Assembly: GCF_024807225.1 (NCBI RefSeq)
Contig: NZ_JANUCO010000001.1
Coordinates: 3,286,001-3,350,000, forward strand
Length of the DNA stretch: 64,000 bases
Source of the DNA: Chryseobacterium ginsenosidimutans
Lineage (GTDB): Bacteria > Bacteroidota > Bacteroidia > Flavobacteriales > Weeksellaceae
Direction: 5' to 3'
Each line of letters begins with the position of its first letter. The first letter of the stretch is position 1. The translations under genes and the position numbers were made by a program. This document shows positions 27,794-36,703 of the stretch, in pieces. Below the pieces are notes generated by a model. It saw nothing but the letters and a program-made list of their open reading frames with translations. It did not search any database and was not told the DNA's origin.

Positions 27794-29527
27794 ATGAAAA
27801 ACTTTTTAAAAATATCTTTATTAGCCATAATCACTTCGTGCTCAAGCGCCGATATGGATTTAGAACCCCTTAACGGACCAACATCCGGAACTTTCCCCGC
27901 ATCTTACGAGGAAGGAAAAATGGGACTTTTTGCAGCGTACAGAAACTTAAGCACGTTGGATGCAGCAAGTACTCCGATGTGGCACGTGATGGATAATATT
28001 ACGGATATCGGGTATGCAAGACCGGGAACCAATTATACCTCCCCTATCACGAGTTCTATTACGACGACCAATGCATTAACGATAAAACCGTGGGAAATTC
28101 ACTATAAAACAATTGCAAGATGTCACGCCGTACTCGATAAATTGGATGGAATTGCAGGACTTACCGAAGCTCAAAGACAGGAACTCGGTTCGGAATTAAG
28201 ATTTGTTCGTGCGTATGCTTATTCTCAATTGATCGAGCTTTACGGAGATGTTCCGTTAATAAAATCAGCAGTTACGCTTGACAATGCTAATGTTCCCAGA
28301 ACACCCGTTGCAGAAATTCAACAATTTATTATTGATGAACTTGGAGCTGTTGCACCTCAACTTCCGATATCACAATCGCAGTTCGGAAATGTACGTGCAT
28401 CCCGTATCGCCGCTTTACTCTTAAAATCCAGAGTTGAACTTTATTCTAAACAATATGCAGCTGCAGCGGCTACTTCGAAGCAGGCTTTAGACTTATCTGC
28501 AGGAGTTTATAGTTTGACACCGTTCAATACTTCTGTGAATTATGTGGGTAAAGATCACACTGTAGGAGAGCCGGATCCTAGCAATATATTTGGGCATACC
28601 GGTTTTTCCAGTAGTAAAGAATGGATCTGGGTTGCCGAATACAATAAGAATGTACCGGGATACCTGCACAATCAGCAATATTATGCAGCATCTCGTTTGG
28701 GGAAAGGAGTTTGCTATTGGGGACCTACTCAAAATCTTATCGATTCGTATGAAATGACAGATGGTTTATCAATAACAGAATCTCCGTTGTATGATGAAGC
28801 AAATCCATTTAAAAACAGAGATCCACGTTTGGATATGTACGCTGTACGTCCGCATTCAAGATATCTCGGATACCAATTTGAGCCGAATACGTCTTTCACA
28901 AAAGTAAATAATTATTGGTCGACTGGAGCACCAACACAAGTTGCTAATGCCGATGCAACCAATGCTTATCGTTCTTTCAGTGGTTATCTTTGGAGAAAAG
29001 TGGTTGATATTGCTGATTTTAATTCTACCTCAGTAAGTGGAAATTCAGATTTAAATGTTGGAATTTTCAGGTTGCCGGAATTACTATTGATTTATGCAGA
29101 AGCAAAAATTGAATTGAATCAGTTGGATAATTCTGTTTATGATGCGATTAATCAAATCAGAACACGTGCAAAAATGCCGGTTTTAAATCCCGGAATGTCA
29201 CAAGTTCAATTAAGAAAAGCCCTTCGATATGAAAGAAAAGTAGAATTGGCAAATGACGGATTAAGATGGTATGACATAAGACGTTGGGGAATTGCAAACA
29301 ATGTAATGAACGGATATTTATACCTGAACCGTAACGGAAACAACTGGACAAAATCTGTAGTAACAGGCTTTGATGAAAGTGCAAATCCTATTTATAATTA
29401 TTCACAAGCTTCGGCATCTTTCACAACACAGCAAGTTGTTTATACCATCAATAAAGATGAATATTGGCCAATCCCACAATCGGAAATGGATGCAAACCCT
29501 TCGTTAAAACAAAACCCAGGATATTAA
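27794..29527 (+). CDS. SusD/RagB-family outer-membrane lipoprotein
   Basis: 577 residues from ATG 27794, 10 bp after the SusC stop; the longer reading that overlaps SusC lacks a sensible signal peptide. The lipobox is in LAIITSCSSADMD, so Cys17 should be lipidated. Typical SusD segments follow: ELRFVRAYAYSQLIELYGDV near residue 135, RIAALLLKSRVELYSKQY (TPR helix), RLPELLLIYAEAKIEL, YDAINQIRTRAKM, ALRYERKVELANDGLRWYDI and the closing QNPGY. It caps the SusC barrel and binds the ligand at the surface. Directly followed by a phosphoesterase gene in the same operon. Confidence 0.9.
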   Translation: MKNFLKISLLAIITSCSSADMDLEPLNGPTSGTFPASYEEGKMGLFAAYRNLSTLDAASTPMWHVMDNITDIGYARPGTNYTSPITSSITTTNALTIKPWEIHYKTIARCHAVLDKLDGIAGLTEAQRQELGSELRFVRAYAYSQLIELYGDVPLIKSAVTLDNANVPRTPVAEIQQFIIDELGAVAPQLPISQSQFGNVRASRIAALLLKSRVELYSKQYAAAAATSKQALDLSAGVYSLTPFNTSVNYVGKDHTVGEPDPSNIFGHTGFSSSKEWIWVAEYNKNVPGYLHNQQYYAASRLGKGVCYWGPTQNLIDSYEMTDGLSITESPLYDEANPFKNRDPRLDMYAVRPHSRYLGYQFEPNTSFTKVNNYWSTGAPTQVANADATNAYRSFSGYLWRKVVDIADFNSTSVSGNSDLNVGIFRLPELLLIYAEAKIELNQLDNSVYDAINQIRTRAKMPVLNPGMSQVQLRKALRYERKVELANDGLRWYDIRRWGIANNVMNGYLYLNRNGNNWTKSVVTGFDESANPIYNYSQASASFTTQQVVYTINKDEYWPIPQSEMDANPSLKQNPGY

Positions 29528-29539
29528 TTATAAAAGATT

Positions 29540-30643
29540 ATGAAGAAGAATATATCAATATTGCTTTTACTGCTGTCTGCAGTGGTTTTTGCACAGGAAA
29601 AATTTCAAGCTCCCAAATTAGACAACGAAAAATCTTGGAGTATCATCTTGATTCCGGATACACAAAACTATGTGAAATGGAACAGAAATCAGCCTATTTT
29701 AGATTTGATGGTAAGATGGATTGAAGATAATATTTCTCCGCTTAACATTAAAATGGTTTGTCAGGTTGGAGACTTGGTGGAACATAATAATATTCTAAAT
29801 CAAGGATATGACGGTGATCAAAGTGCCGATGACCAATGGAAATCTGTGCAGTCAATCCTTGGAAGACTCAATGGAAAAGTACCTTATGTAGCTGCAACAG
29901 GAAATCATGACTTCAGTATTAATGAAGAAGGCAGAAGATTTTCTCGTTATAATGAGTTTTTTCCTTCTAATTTTAATAGTTTAAATCAGAAATATTTAGC
30001 ACAGAACTTTTATAATGATGCAGGTGCTCCAAGTATGGAAAACTCTGTTTTGGAATTGAAAGGATTAAATGGTCTAGACTATTTATTTTTAAATCTTGAA
30101 TTTGCACCGAGAAATAAAACGCTGGAATGGGCTAAAAAAGTCTTGGATATGCCTCAATACAAAAATCATAAATCGATTTTAATCACCCATGCTTTTCTGA
30201 ATGAGAAAGACAAGAGAACGGATAAAGAGAATTCGTGGTTTATGTACGAGCCTTTTTTGGTAAATAATATCCCGCAAAAGTCTAAAACCATCGCACTTCC
30301 GGAGTCTAATAACGGAGAACAGATATGGCAAAAACTGATACAGCCGTCTCAAAACCTCGAGTTGGTGTTAAGTGGTCATATCTCAGGTGAAGGTTTCCGC
30401 GTGGATTCTAACAGTTCTGGGAAAAACGTGAACCAAATGCTTTTTGATATGCAGAGCGAAGGCGGCGGTCATCGTGACGGGAACGGAGGTGATGGGTGGA
30501 TCAGAATTATTGAGTTCTATCCGGATAATAAAACCGTGAAAGTGAAGACTTATTCACCACTTTTTGGTATTTCGCCGGTTACTCAGAAAAATGCTTATAA
30601 GACCGATGCTAGAAACGAGTACACTTTTAAACTTTCGGAATAG
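29540..30643 (+). CDS. Secreted calcineurin-like metallophosphoesterase
   Basis: 367 residues with a signal peptide (LLLLLSAVVFAQ). Calcineurin-type metal motifs in order: IPDTQNYV (D, residue about 37), CQVGDLVEHN (GD), AATGNHDF (GNHD), ILITHAF (H) and LVLSGHISGEG (GH). The family hydrolyses phosphomonoesters or phosphodiesters with two metal ions. It starts 12 bp after SusD, so it belongs to the SusCD operon and probably acts on the imported ligand, or frees phosphate from it, in the periplasm or at the surface. The exact substrate is not evident. A strong terminator follows. Confidence 0.82.
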   Translation: MKKNISILLLLLSAVVFAQEKFQAPKLDNEKSWSIILIPDTQNYVKWNRNQPILDLMVRWIEDNISPLNIKMVCQVGDLVEHNNILNQGYDGDQSADDQWKSVQSILGRLNGKVPYVAATGNHDFSINEEGRRFSRYNEFFPSNFNSLNQKYLAQNFYNDAGAPSMENSVLELKGLNGLDYLFLNLEFAPRNKTLEWAKKVLDMPQYKNHKSILITHAFLNEKDKRTDKENSWFMYEPFLVNNIPQKSKTIALPESNNGEQIWQKLIQPSQNLELVLSGHISGEGFRVDSNSSGKNVNQMLFDMQSEGGGHRDGNGGDGWIRIIEFYPDNKTVKVKTYSPLFGISPVTQKNAYKTDARNEYTFKLSE

Positions 30644-30668
30644 TCATATTTTTGATATCAAAAATAGT

Positions 30669-30702
30669 AAAGACTGCTTGTAATCAAGCAGTCTTTATTT
30701 TA
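30669..30702 (+). terminator. Rho-independent terminator of the SusCD operon
   Basis: Perfect 12-bp stem AAAGACTGCTTG / CAAGCAGTCTTT with a TAAT loop followed by TATTTT, 25 bp after the phosphoesterase stop codon. Confidence 0.85.
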
Positions 30703-30871
30703 AGCTAGTTGCTAACCTCAACAACAGGAAATCAGACTTATCAGTCAAAATGAATTGACATATTGATACAAATAGAGAAAAATGTGGTATCCTTCTTATC
30801 AGTTTTCTTAGTTTACATCTGGGCTATCTAATTTAACAAAACTGGGGTAATAAAACAGCTCAGAGTCTCCT

Positions 30872-30879
30872 TAATTTTG
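30872..30879 (+). promoter_or_regulatory. Candidate -7 box of the DoxX-family gene
   Basis: TAATTTTG fits the Bacteroidota TAnnTTTG box, 17 bp before the start codon at 30897. No convincing -33 element was seen. Confidence 0.35.
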
Positions 30880-30896
30880 TCCCAATAAAAAAGATT

Positions 30897-31355
30897 ATGG
30901 AAAATACATTTAGAATCCCACAACTTCTTTTAAGATATGCTTTAGGAATTACATTTCTGACTCCCGTTGCAGACAGACTTGGAATATTAGGAGCGCCGGG
31001 AACAGGAAATATAGAGTGGGGAAACTGGAATAATTTTATCGATTATACCTCTACTCTGATGCCGATTTTTGAAAGATCTATGGTTAACATCATGGGAGGA
31101 ATCGCAACAGTAAGTGAATTATTGATCGGAATCTGTCTAATCATCGGATTTAAAACCAAATACGTAGCCATCGGAGCTTCACTTATTACCTTGATGTTCA
31201 TTATTTTCATGACCCTTTCGGTAGGGATTCAAAAACCAATTAATTATGGAGTGTTTACCGCATCAGCAGCGGGTTTTCTTCTGTCTTTTATCCCAAAATA
31301 TCATTGGAGTATTGATGGTTTTTTAAACAACAAATCAGATTCAGGCAAAAATTAA
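30897..31355 (+). CDS. DoxX-family membrane protein
   Basis: 152 residues with four predicted transmembrane segments: LLLRYALGITFLTPVADRLG near the start, MGGIATVSELLIGICLIIG, YVAIGASLITLMFIIFMTL and GVFTASAAGFLLSFIP. The arrangement and the first-helix R-x-x-x-G pattern fit the DoxX/DoxD-like family, often linked to redox or thiol stress. It lies 25 bp before an AhpD-like gene on the same strand, and a MocR regulator follows. The three probably form one functional group. A defined biochemical role is not known for this subgroup. Confidence 0.65.
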   Translation: MENTFRIPQLLLRYALGITFLTPVADRLGILGAPGTGNIEWGNWNNFIDYTSTLMPIFERSMVNIMGGIATVSELLIGICLIIGFKTKYVAIGASLITLMFIIFMTLSVGIQKPINYGVFTASAAGFLLSFIPKYHWSIDGFLNNKSDSGKN

Positions 31356-31380
31356 TAAAATAACAATAAATCATAACAAA

Positions 31381-31824
31381 ATGGCAACAAGAATTAAAAT
31401 CGATCAGGTAGAACCCAACGGTTATAAAGCGATTCTCGGATTAGAAAAATTCATCGAAAGTACACCGCTTACGAAAACACATAAAGATTTAATTAAAATC
31501 AGAGCATCACAAATCAATGGCTGTGCATTCTGTATCGATATGCATACGAAGGAAGCTCGAAAAACAGGTGAAACCGAACAACGTATTTATGCACTTAATG
31601 CATGGCGCGACACTCCGTTTTTCACAGAAGAAGAACGTGTGATTTTAGCTCTGACAGAAGAAGTTACCTTGATAAGCAATCATGTAAAAGACGAAACTTA
31701 CGAAGCTGCAGAAAATATATTAGGACAAACGTACTTAGCACAGGTTATTCTTGCCATCATCACGATCAATGCATGGAACAGGATCGGAATTACTACTTTA
31801 TTGATTCCTGCTCAAGATCAATAA
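31381..31824 (+). CDS. AhpD-like carboxymuconolactone-decarboxylase-family protein
   Basis: 147 residues. The family signature is RASQINGCAFCIDMHTKEAR, giving a CxxC pair (Cys48, Cys51) and His55, the arrangement used for peroxidase/disulfide-reductase activity in AhpD-like proteins. RIYALNAWRDTPFFTEEERV and ALTEEVT continue the typical all-helical fold. It probably acts as a cytoplasmic thiol-based alkylhydroperoxidase. It is paired with the DoxX-family gene 25 bp upstream and followed by a MocR-type regulator that may control both. Confidence 0.8.
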   Translation: MATRIKIDQVEPNGYKAILGLEKFIESTPLTKTHKDLIKIRASQINGCAFCIDMHTKEARKTGETEQRIYALNAWRDTPFFTEEERVILALTEEVTLISNHVKDETYEAAENILGQTYLAQVILAIITINAWNRIGITTLLIPAQDQ

Positions 31825-31850
31825 ATCATAATTTATTTTTTATCATTGTT

Positions 31851-31879
31851 GTCTCCATTCTTAGTGGGGACATTTTTTA
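31851..31879 (+). terminator. Possible terminator after the AhpD-like gene
   Basis: Short stem GTCTCCA / TGGGGAC (one wobble pair), 7-nt loop, then ATTTTTTATT. Weaker than the other terminators. Confidence 0.5.
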
Positions 31880-31903
31880 TTCATTTATTAATTGTTTAAT
31901 ATT

Positions 31904-31911
31904 TAACTTTG
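31904..31911 (+). promoter_or_regulatory. Candidate -7 box of the MocR gene
   Basis: TAACTTTG fits TAnnTTTG, 41 bp before the start codon. The -33 element is not obvious. Confidence 0.35.
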
Positions 31912-31952
31912 ATATAACATAATACGCTTTTATTGCATTAAAAACATTTGAT

Positions 31953-33416
31953 ATGCTTCCTTACAAATCACTCATACAGCTCAATAGAGATTCAAATGTT
32001 GCTTTATATATTCAGTTGTGCAATAGTTTTATCAAACTGATAACTACGGGTGCGCTTCAACCTTCGGATGTTTTACCCAGTACGCGTGTCCTTTCAGAAT
32101 TGATCGGACTTAATCGAAATACCGTAAAACTTGCCTATGAAGAACTTATGAGTCAGGGATGGGCAGAATCGGTTGAAAGAAAAGGAATTTATGTACTTTC
32201 TAAACTTCCTATTCTTCTCCAAAAGAAAAAAACAAATTTTGAAGAATCTATAGAAACGCCAAATGAAGGATTTTCCTGGACAAACCCTTTTAAAGAGAGA
32301 CAAATTGAAGAAAATTATCAGCAATCTTTGCTTACTATTGATGACGGATTTCCGGATGTCCGTTTAACGCCGATCGATCTTTTAATGAGAGAATATCGCA
32401 GCATTTCAAAGAAATTTTACGGGAAAAATTACCTTAAATATGGATTTCCGGAAGGCTCGGAAAACCTTCGTTCCGCTTTGTCACGCTACTTGTCAAATAC
32501 TCGTGGACTTGTTGTGAATCCCGAAAATCTGTTGATCACCAAAGGAAGCCAAATGGGAATTTATCTCGCAGCGCAACTTCTCCTCAAAGAATCCGACAAT
32601 ATTGCAGTTGGCGTATCTAATTATCGTTCTGCCGATGAAATATTTACTTATACAGGCGCAAATCTCATCCGCATTCCTGTAGATGAACATGGAATGGATA
32701 TTGATATTTTAGAAGAAATTGTAAAGAAAAAGACGATAAAAGCGGTCTATATTATTCCTCATCATCATTTTCCGACTACGGTAACCATGAGTATGGAACG
32801 CAGGTTGAAGTTATTGAAATTAGCAAAAGAATATCAATTTGCTATTATTGAAGACGATTATGACTTTGATTTTCATTATGATGCAAAACCTTACATTCCT
32901 CTTGCAAGTATTGATCACAACCGAAATGTTATCTATATCGGATCCATTACCAAAACTTTTGCTCCTGCTCTGCGAATCGGGTTTATGGTTGCCCAACCAA
33001 GTTTTGTAAAAGCAGCATCTTCCTTACGACGACTTATAGACAAACAAGGAGACTCACTGTTGGAAGAAGCTTTTTCCTCTTTATTTGACAACGGAGAAAT
33101 GGAAAGACATTTCAGAAAATCTTTAAAAATATACAAGCATCGCAGAGATCTGTTTTGTGAGATTTTGCAAAGCAACTTCAATGATGTTATTGAATTTAAA
33201 ATTCCTGAAGGAGGATTGGCGGTTTGGTCGGTTTTCGATCCATCAATTAATCTCCAAAAGCTTTCTACGACTGCGAAAAAGAAGGGATTAAAAATTTCAG
33301 ACGGATCTTTTTACAATAATGAAGCATATACTCCAAATGGTCTCAGATTAGGTTTTGCTTCACTTAATGAAAAAGAAATTGAAAAGTCGCTGGAGTTATT
33401 GAGAATTATTATTTAA
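31953..33416 (+). CDS. MocR/PdxR-type GntR regulator with aminotransferase-like domain
   Basis: 487 residues. Residues about 15-80 form a GntR winged HTH (ALQPSDVLPSTRVLSELIGL, TVKLAYEELMSQGW). Residues about 130-487 are a fold-type I aminotransferase domain: LITKGSQMGIYLAAQ, AIIEDDYDFDFHYD and the PLP lysine in IGSITKTFAPALRIGFM (Lys334). MocR proteins bind PLP or an aldimine and act as transcription factors. Some control PLP synthesis (PdxR), but no pdxST genes are in the window. The DoxX and AhpD-like genes just upstream on the same strand are the nearest candidate targets. Confidence 0.85.
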   Translation: MLPYKSLIQLNRDSNVALYIQLCNSFIKLITTGALQPSDVLPSTRVLSELIGLNRNTVKLAYEELMSQGWAESVERKGIYVLSKLPILLQKKKTNFEESIETPNEGFSWTNPFKERQIEENYQQSLLTIDDGFPDVRLTPIDLLMREYRSISKKFYGKNYLKYGFPEGSENLRSALSRYLSNTRGLVVNPENLLITKGSQMGIYLAAQLLLKESDNIAVGVSNYRSADEIFTYTGANLIRIPVDEHGMDIDILEEIVKKKTIKAVYIIPHHHFPTTVTMSMERRLKLLKLAKEYQFAIIEDDYDFDFHYDAKPYIPLASIDHNRNVIYIGSITKTFAPALRIGFMVAQPSFVKAASSLRRLIDKQGDSLLEEAFSSLFDNGEMERHFRKSLKIYKHRRDLFCEILQSNFNDVIEFKIPEGGLAVWSVFDPSINLQKLSTTAKKKGLKISDGSFYNNEAYTPNGLRLGFASLNEKEIEKSLELLRIII

Positions 33417-33596
33417 TATTCCACCGCTGAGTTTGAATAATATTATGGGGAAATCAAGAAAAAAATTAATTATTTTTAATTTTAACATATTTAAAGTAAT
33501 GAACCAGCAACTCATACTATTGCCGATTCATTCATGATAAATATTAACTTGGAGTTTATTCTTAGTATTTATTGTATTGAGGAAGCGCATTATTTT

Positions 33597-35627
33597 TTAT
33601 GATATGCTACCATTATTTTTTAAGAAATTATAGATTTCTATTTGTGATCTTTTAGGGAGTGCAGCTTCCTTATTTTCAATAATATTTTCACCTTTTCTGT
33701 TGATAGTGCGTTTTTTGGTATTGTCTTCTACTTGTAATTCTATAATTTTATTGAGTTGTTTCTTTAATGCTTCATCAAAAATCGGAAAAGCAATTTCTAT
33801 TCTGCGACTCAGATTTCGGCTCAGCATATCCGCAGATGCAAGGTAGATTTTCTCATCGCCATTATTGTGAAATTTATAAATCCGTGAGTGCTCTAGAAAC
33901 ATATCCACGATTCTGTAAATTTTAATATTTTCAGAATACCCTTTTATTCCCGGTAAAAGCGTGTAGATTCCTCGGATAATCAAAACAATTTCAACTCCGG
34001 CGTTATTGGCTTCAACCAGTTTTTCTATAATTTCCTTTTCGTCTAAACCATTAGCTTTTATAAATATGGAGGCATCTCTTCCGTTTTTCTTATTCTCGAT
34101 TTCAAGATCGATTTGCTGTAGAATATTTTCTTTCAAATTAAATCCGGCAACCCATAAATGATTAATAGATGACTTCTTCTCCTTAGTTTTTAAAAATTTA
34201 AATACCTGCTTGAGATCATCCGTATATTTGGTATCCGAAGTGAAAAAACCAAAATCAGAATAAATTCCTGCCGTACTTTCATTAAAATTTCCTGTGGAAA
34301 GATAGGCATAGGTTTTTGTTTTACTTTTTCTTTTATAAGTAAATAGCGCTGCTTTTGCATGAACTTTAAGATTAGGAAGACTATACATGATCGTTATTCC
34401 CGCTTTTTTCATTTCATTTGCCCAAAACAGGTTGTTGTTCTCATCAAAACGAGCCTTCACCTCAACAAAAACCGTTACTTTCTTTCCGTTTTTTGCTGCA
34501 CTTATTAATGCATTGGCAATAAGTGATTGCGAAGATATTCTGTATAAGGTAACTTTTATGTCTACAATATCCTTATTCACAGCTGCTTCATTAAACAACT
34601 GCAAAACATAATGATAAGAGTGATAAGGAAAGTGAAGCAAATGGTTGGATTCTTCTATATTTTCAAAAACCGACTTTTTATTTTCAAAATAAGGATATTT
34701 TAAGGGAGAATAGGGTTCGTTTTGTAACGCAGGATATTTCGGATTAGGAAATTTAAACAAGTCAAAAAAATTATGATGCGTCCCGCCTTCTACCATTTCA
34801 TTTTCCTCGATCTGAAAAACTTTTTTACAAAAATCTACCATTTCCGGCGGCATATTGAGGTCATATAAAAATCTTGTTGAAGAACCTGTCTTGCGTTCTT
34901 CAATTTTCTTTTTGATCTTAACAACCAAGTTTCCGGAAGTTTCATCATCTATAAAATAATTTTCATCTCTGTTTATTTTAATAGAATATACTCCCAAAAT
35001 TTCTTGTCCGGTAAAGATATAAGGAAGGCACTTTTTAATGATTGTATCTAAAGAAATAATAAAGTTCTCGTCTCCTATTTTACTCAACGATATATATCTG
35101 CTAAGCTTATCAGACGGGATATTTACATAACAGTATCTCTCGGTATTTCCTTCTTTTAGCTTTATTAAAAGGTAAAGCTGCCTGTTATTTAAGAAATATT
35201 CTTTGCCGGAATCTTCTGAAAGATATACCAACTGAATATAAGATAGAATTGTCGTTTTAAAATAACTTTCAATCTCTTCGAGATGAAGAGTTTCTATGGT
35301 CTGGTTTTCATAATAAACAATACCATTGTTCTGCAATTCTTTGAGAATTTCGTTTTTCCAGATTTTCCCGAATGCTAATTGCTGACGGATTATTTCAGCA
35401 TTAATTTTCTTGAGCAAGTCTTTTTTAGAATCCGATTTCAATAATAACTTATTTACTTTCACCCTGTAAAACTCATCGAGATTTGAGGAATGTATGGCGA
35501 GAAATTTTATTCTTTCATAAAGAGGATTGCTTTTATCTGCCGCTTCCTGAAGCACACAATTATTAAAGGATAACCAAGAAAGTTCTGCAGGAAAAATTTC
35601 CGGAGAAGGAGTTTTATTTTCTTTCAT
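33597..35627 (-). CDS. ppk1: Polyphosphate kinase 1
   Basis: 676 residues, normal length for PPK1. The N-terminal domain begins LSWLSFNNCVLQEAADKSNP and LAIHSSNLDEFYRVKVNKLL. The two conserved catalytic histidines are His423 in LKVHAKAALFTYKRK (the autophosphorylated His of the HAK motif) and His580 in FLEHSRIYKFHN. Other segments are LSTGNFNESTAGIYSDFGFF and SADMLSRNLSRRIEIAFPI. It makes inorganic polyphosphate reversibly from ATP. It precedes no other gene closely, but lies on the same strand as a universal stress protein and a PiT phosphate transporter, a logical phosphate storage and uptake group. Confidence 0.92.
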   Translation of the reverse strand: MKENKTPSPEIFPAELSWLSFNNCVLQEAADKSNPLYERIKFLAIHSSNLDEFYRVKVNKLLLKSDSKKDLLKKINAEIIRQQLAFGKIWKNEILKELQNNGIVYYENQTIETLHLEEIESYFKTTILSYIQLVYLSEDSGKEYFLNNRQLYLLIKLKEGNTERYCYVNIPSDKLSRYISLSKIGDENFIISLDTIIKKCLPYIFTGQEILGVYSIKINRDENYFIDDETSGNLVVKIKKKIEERKTGSSTRFLYDLNMPPEMVDFCKKVFQIEENEMVEGGTHHNFFDLFKFPNPKYPALQNEPYSPLKYPYFENKKSVFENIEESNHLLHFPYHSYHYVLQLFNEAAVNKDIVDIKVTLYRISSQSLIANALISAAKNGKKVTVFVEVKARFDENNNLFWANEMKKAGITIMYSLPNLKVHAKAALFTYKRKSKTKTYAYLSTGNFNESTAGIYSDFGFFTSDTKYTDDLKQVFKFLKTKEKKSSINHLWVAGFNLKENILQQIDLEIENKKNGRDASIFIKANGLDEKEIIEKLVEANNAGVEIVLIIRGIYTLLPGIKGYSENIKIYRIVDMFLEHSRIYKFHNNGDEKIYLASADMLSRNLSRRIEIAFPIFDEALKKQLNKIIELQVEDNTKKRTINRKGENIIENKEAALPKRSQIEIYNFLKNNGSIS

Positions 35628-35826
35628 ATACTCTAGTTTCTACCCGATTATTGTTCAGCTTTATCCATTAAATAAAGGTAACAATACATCATCATGTAGT
35701 ACGAATTGAAAAATGATTAAGCCATAAAATATCTCTTTTAGCAATAAAATACTTTACAATTTAGCCATTAAATTTACAATAAATAACGAAAAGAATATCT
35801 TTAAATTTTGTTTTGCATTTATGCGT

Positions 35827-36657
35827 TTACTCATGAAGCACCAATATCGCCTTAACTGATTTGTTCAGTACCTCATTCACGGTACTGCTTGCAAATAAGC
35901 GGTAAATAATATTTTGGTTACGCTTTACGAGACATAGAATGTCGGTTTCATTTTGCTCTATAAAATCTATAATTTCGTTTGATGTTTTGCCATCATCATC
36001 TACGTAATTAAAATCAATTTCAACAGATGGAATCAGGTCTTTTAATTTTTTCTCTCCATTTCTGATGCTTTTTTCATCCATATCCCTCTCGGAAACATGA
36101 AGAACTTTCAGCTTTTTCGGTTTGGAGACCTTAAGAATCTGGTTTAAAGCCTTTACATCTCTTACAGATAATCTGGCGGTTTTATAATCGGTAGCTAATG
36201 TAATGATAGGATCTGTAGATAATACACTTTCTAACGGGACAATTAACGTCGGTATTCTCATTTTCGTAACCGCCATACTTGCATTACTTCCTACAATCCC
36301 TTTGATTCCTGTAGCACCGGTAATCCCCATTACTAAAAATGATACCGCATGATATTCGGTATATTTGGTGATTACGCTTCGTAGAAAACCTACATCACAG
36401 ATTGTTTTAACGGGTATATCTTTATAGTCCTCATGTTGGGTGAAGGTTTCAGTCCATTCTTTTAAAGCTGATCTTTTTTTAGCATAATAATCTTCAATAA
36501 AAATAGCATTGTAAGTACTGTTGTTGATTCCCTCTGTGGGATGTATAGCGTTAATTACAGCAATTTCCATCTGCAAAATTTTAGCTAATGACAATGCGTA
36601 TTTCAGAGCGTTACCCGCGCTGTTTGAAAAATCTGAGGCAACTAATATTTGTTTCAT
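35827..36657 (-). CDS. Tandem UspA-domain universal stress protein
   Basis: 276 residues with two UspA domains. The first (residues 1-145) starts KQILVASDFSNSAGNALKYA and contains VMGITGATGIKGIVGSNASM, close to the ATP-binding GxxGx9GS loop. The second (about 150-276) is more diverged and ends SSTVNEVLNKSVKAILVLHE. Cytoplasmic. It lies between the PiT transporter (46 bp upstream) and PPK1, so expression with the phosphate module is likely. Universal stress proteins bind nucleotides and help survival in starvation; the precise role here is unknown. Confidence 0.8.
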   Translation of the reverse strand: MKQILVASDFSNSAGNALKYALSLAKILQMEIAVINAIHPTEGINNSTYNAIFIEDYYAKKRSALKEWTETFTQHEDYKDIPVKTICDVGFLRSVITKYTEYHAVSFLVMGITGATGIKGIVGSNASMAVTKMRIPTLIVPLESVLSTDPIITLATDYKTARLSVRDVKALNQILKVSKPKKLKVLHVSERDMDEKSIRNGEKKLKDLIPSVEIDFNYVDDDGKTSNEIIDFIEQNETDILCLVKRNQNIIYRLFASSTVNEVLNKSVKAILVLHE

Positions 36658-36703
36658 TTTTTTTCGGTTTTTAATAATGTAAATTAATCAAAAGTCTGTA
36701 ATA

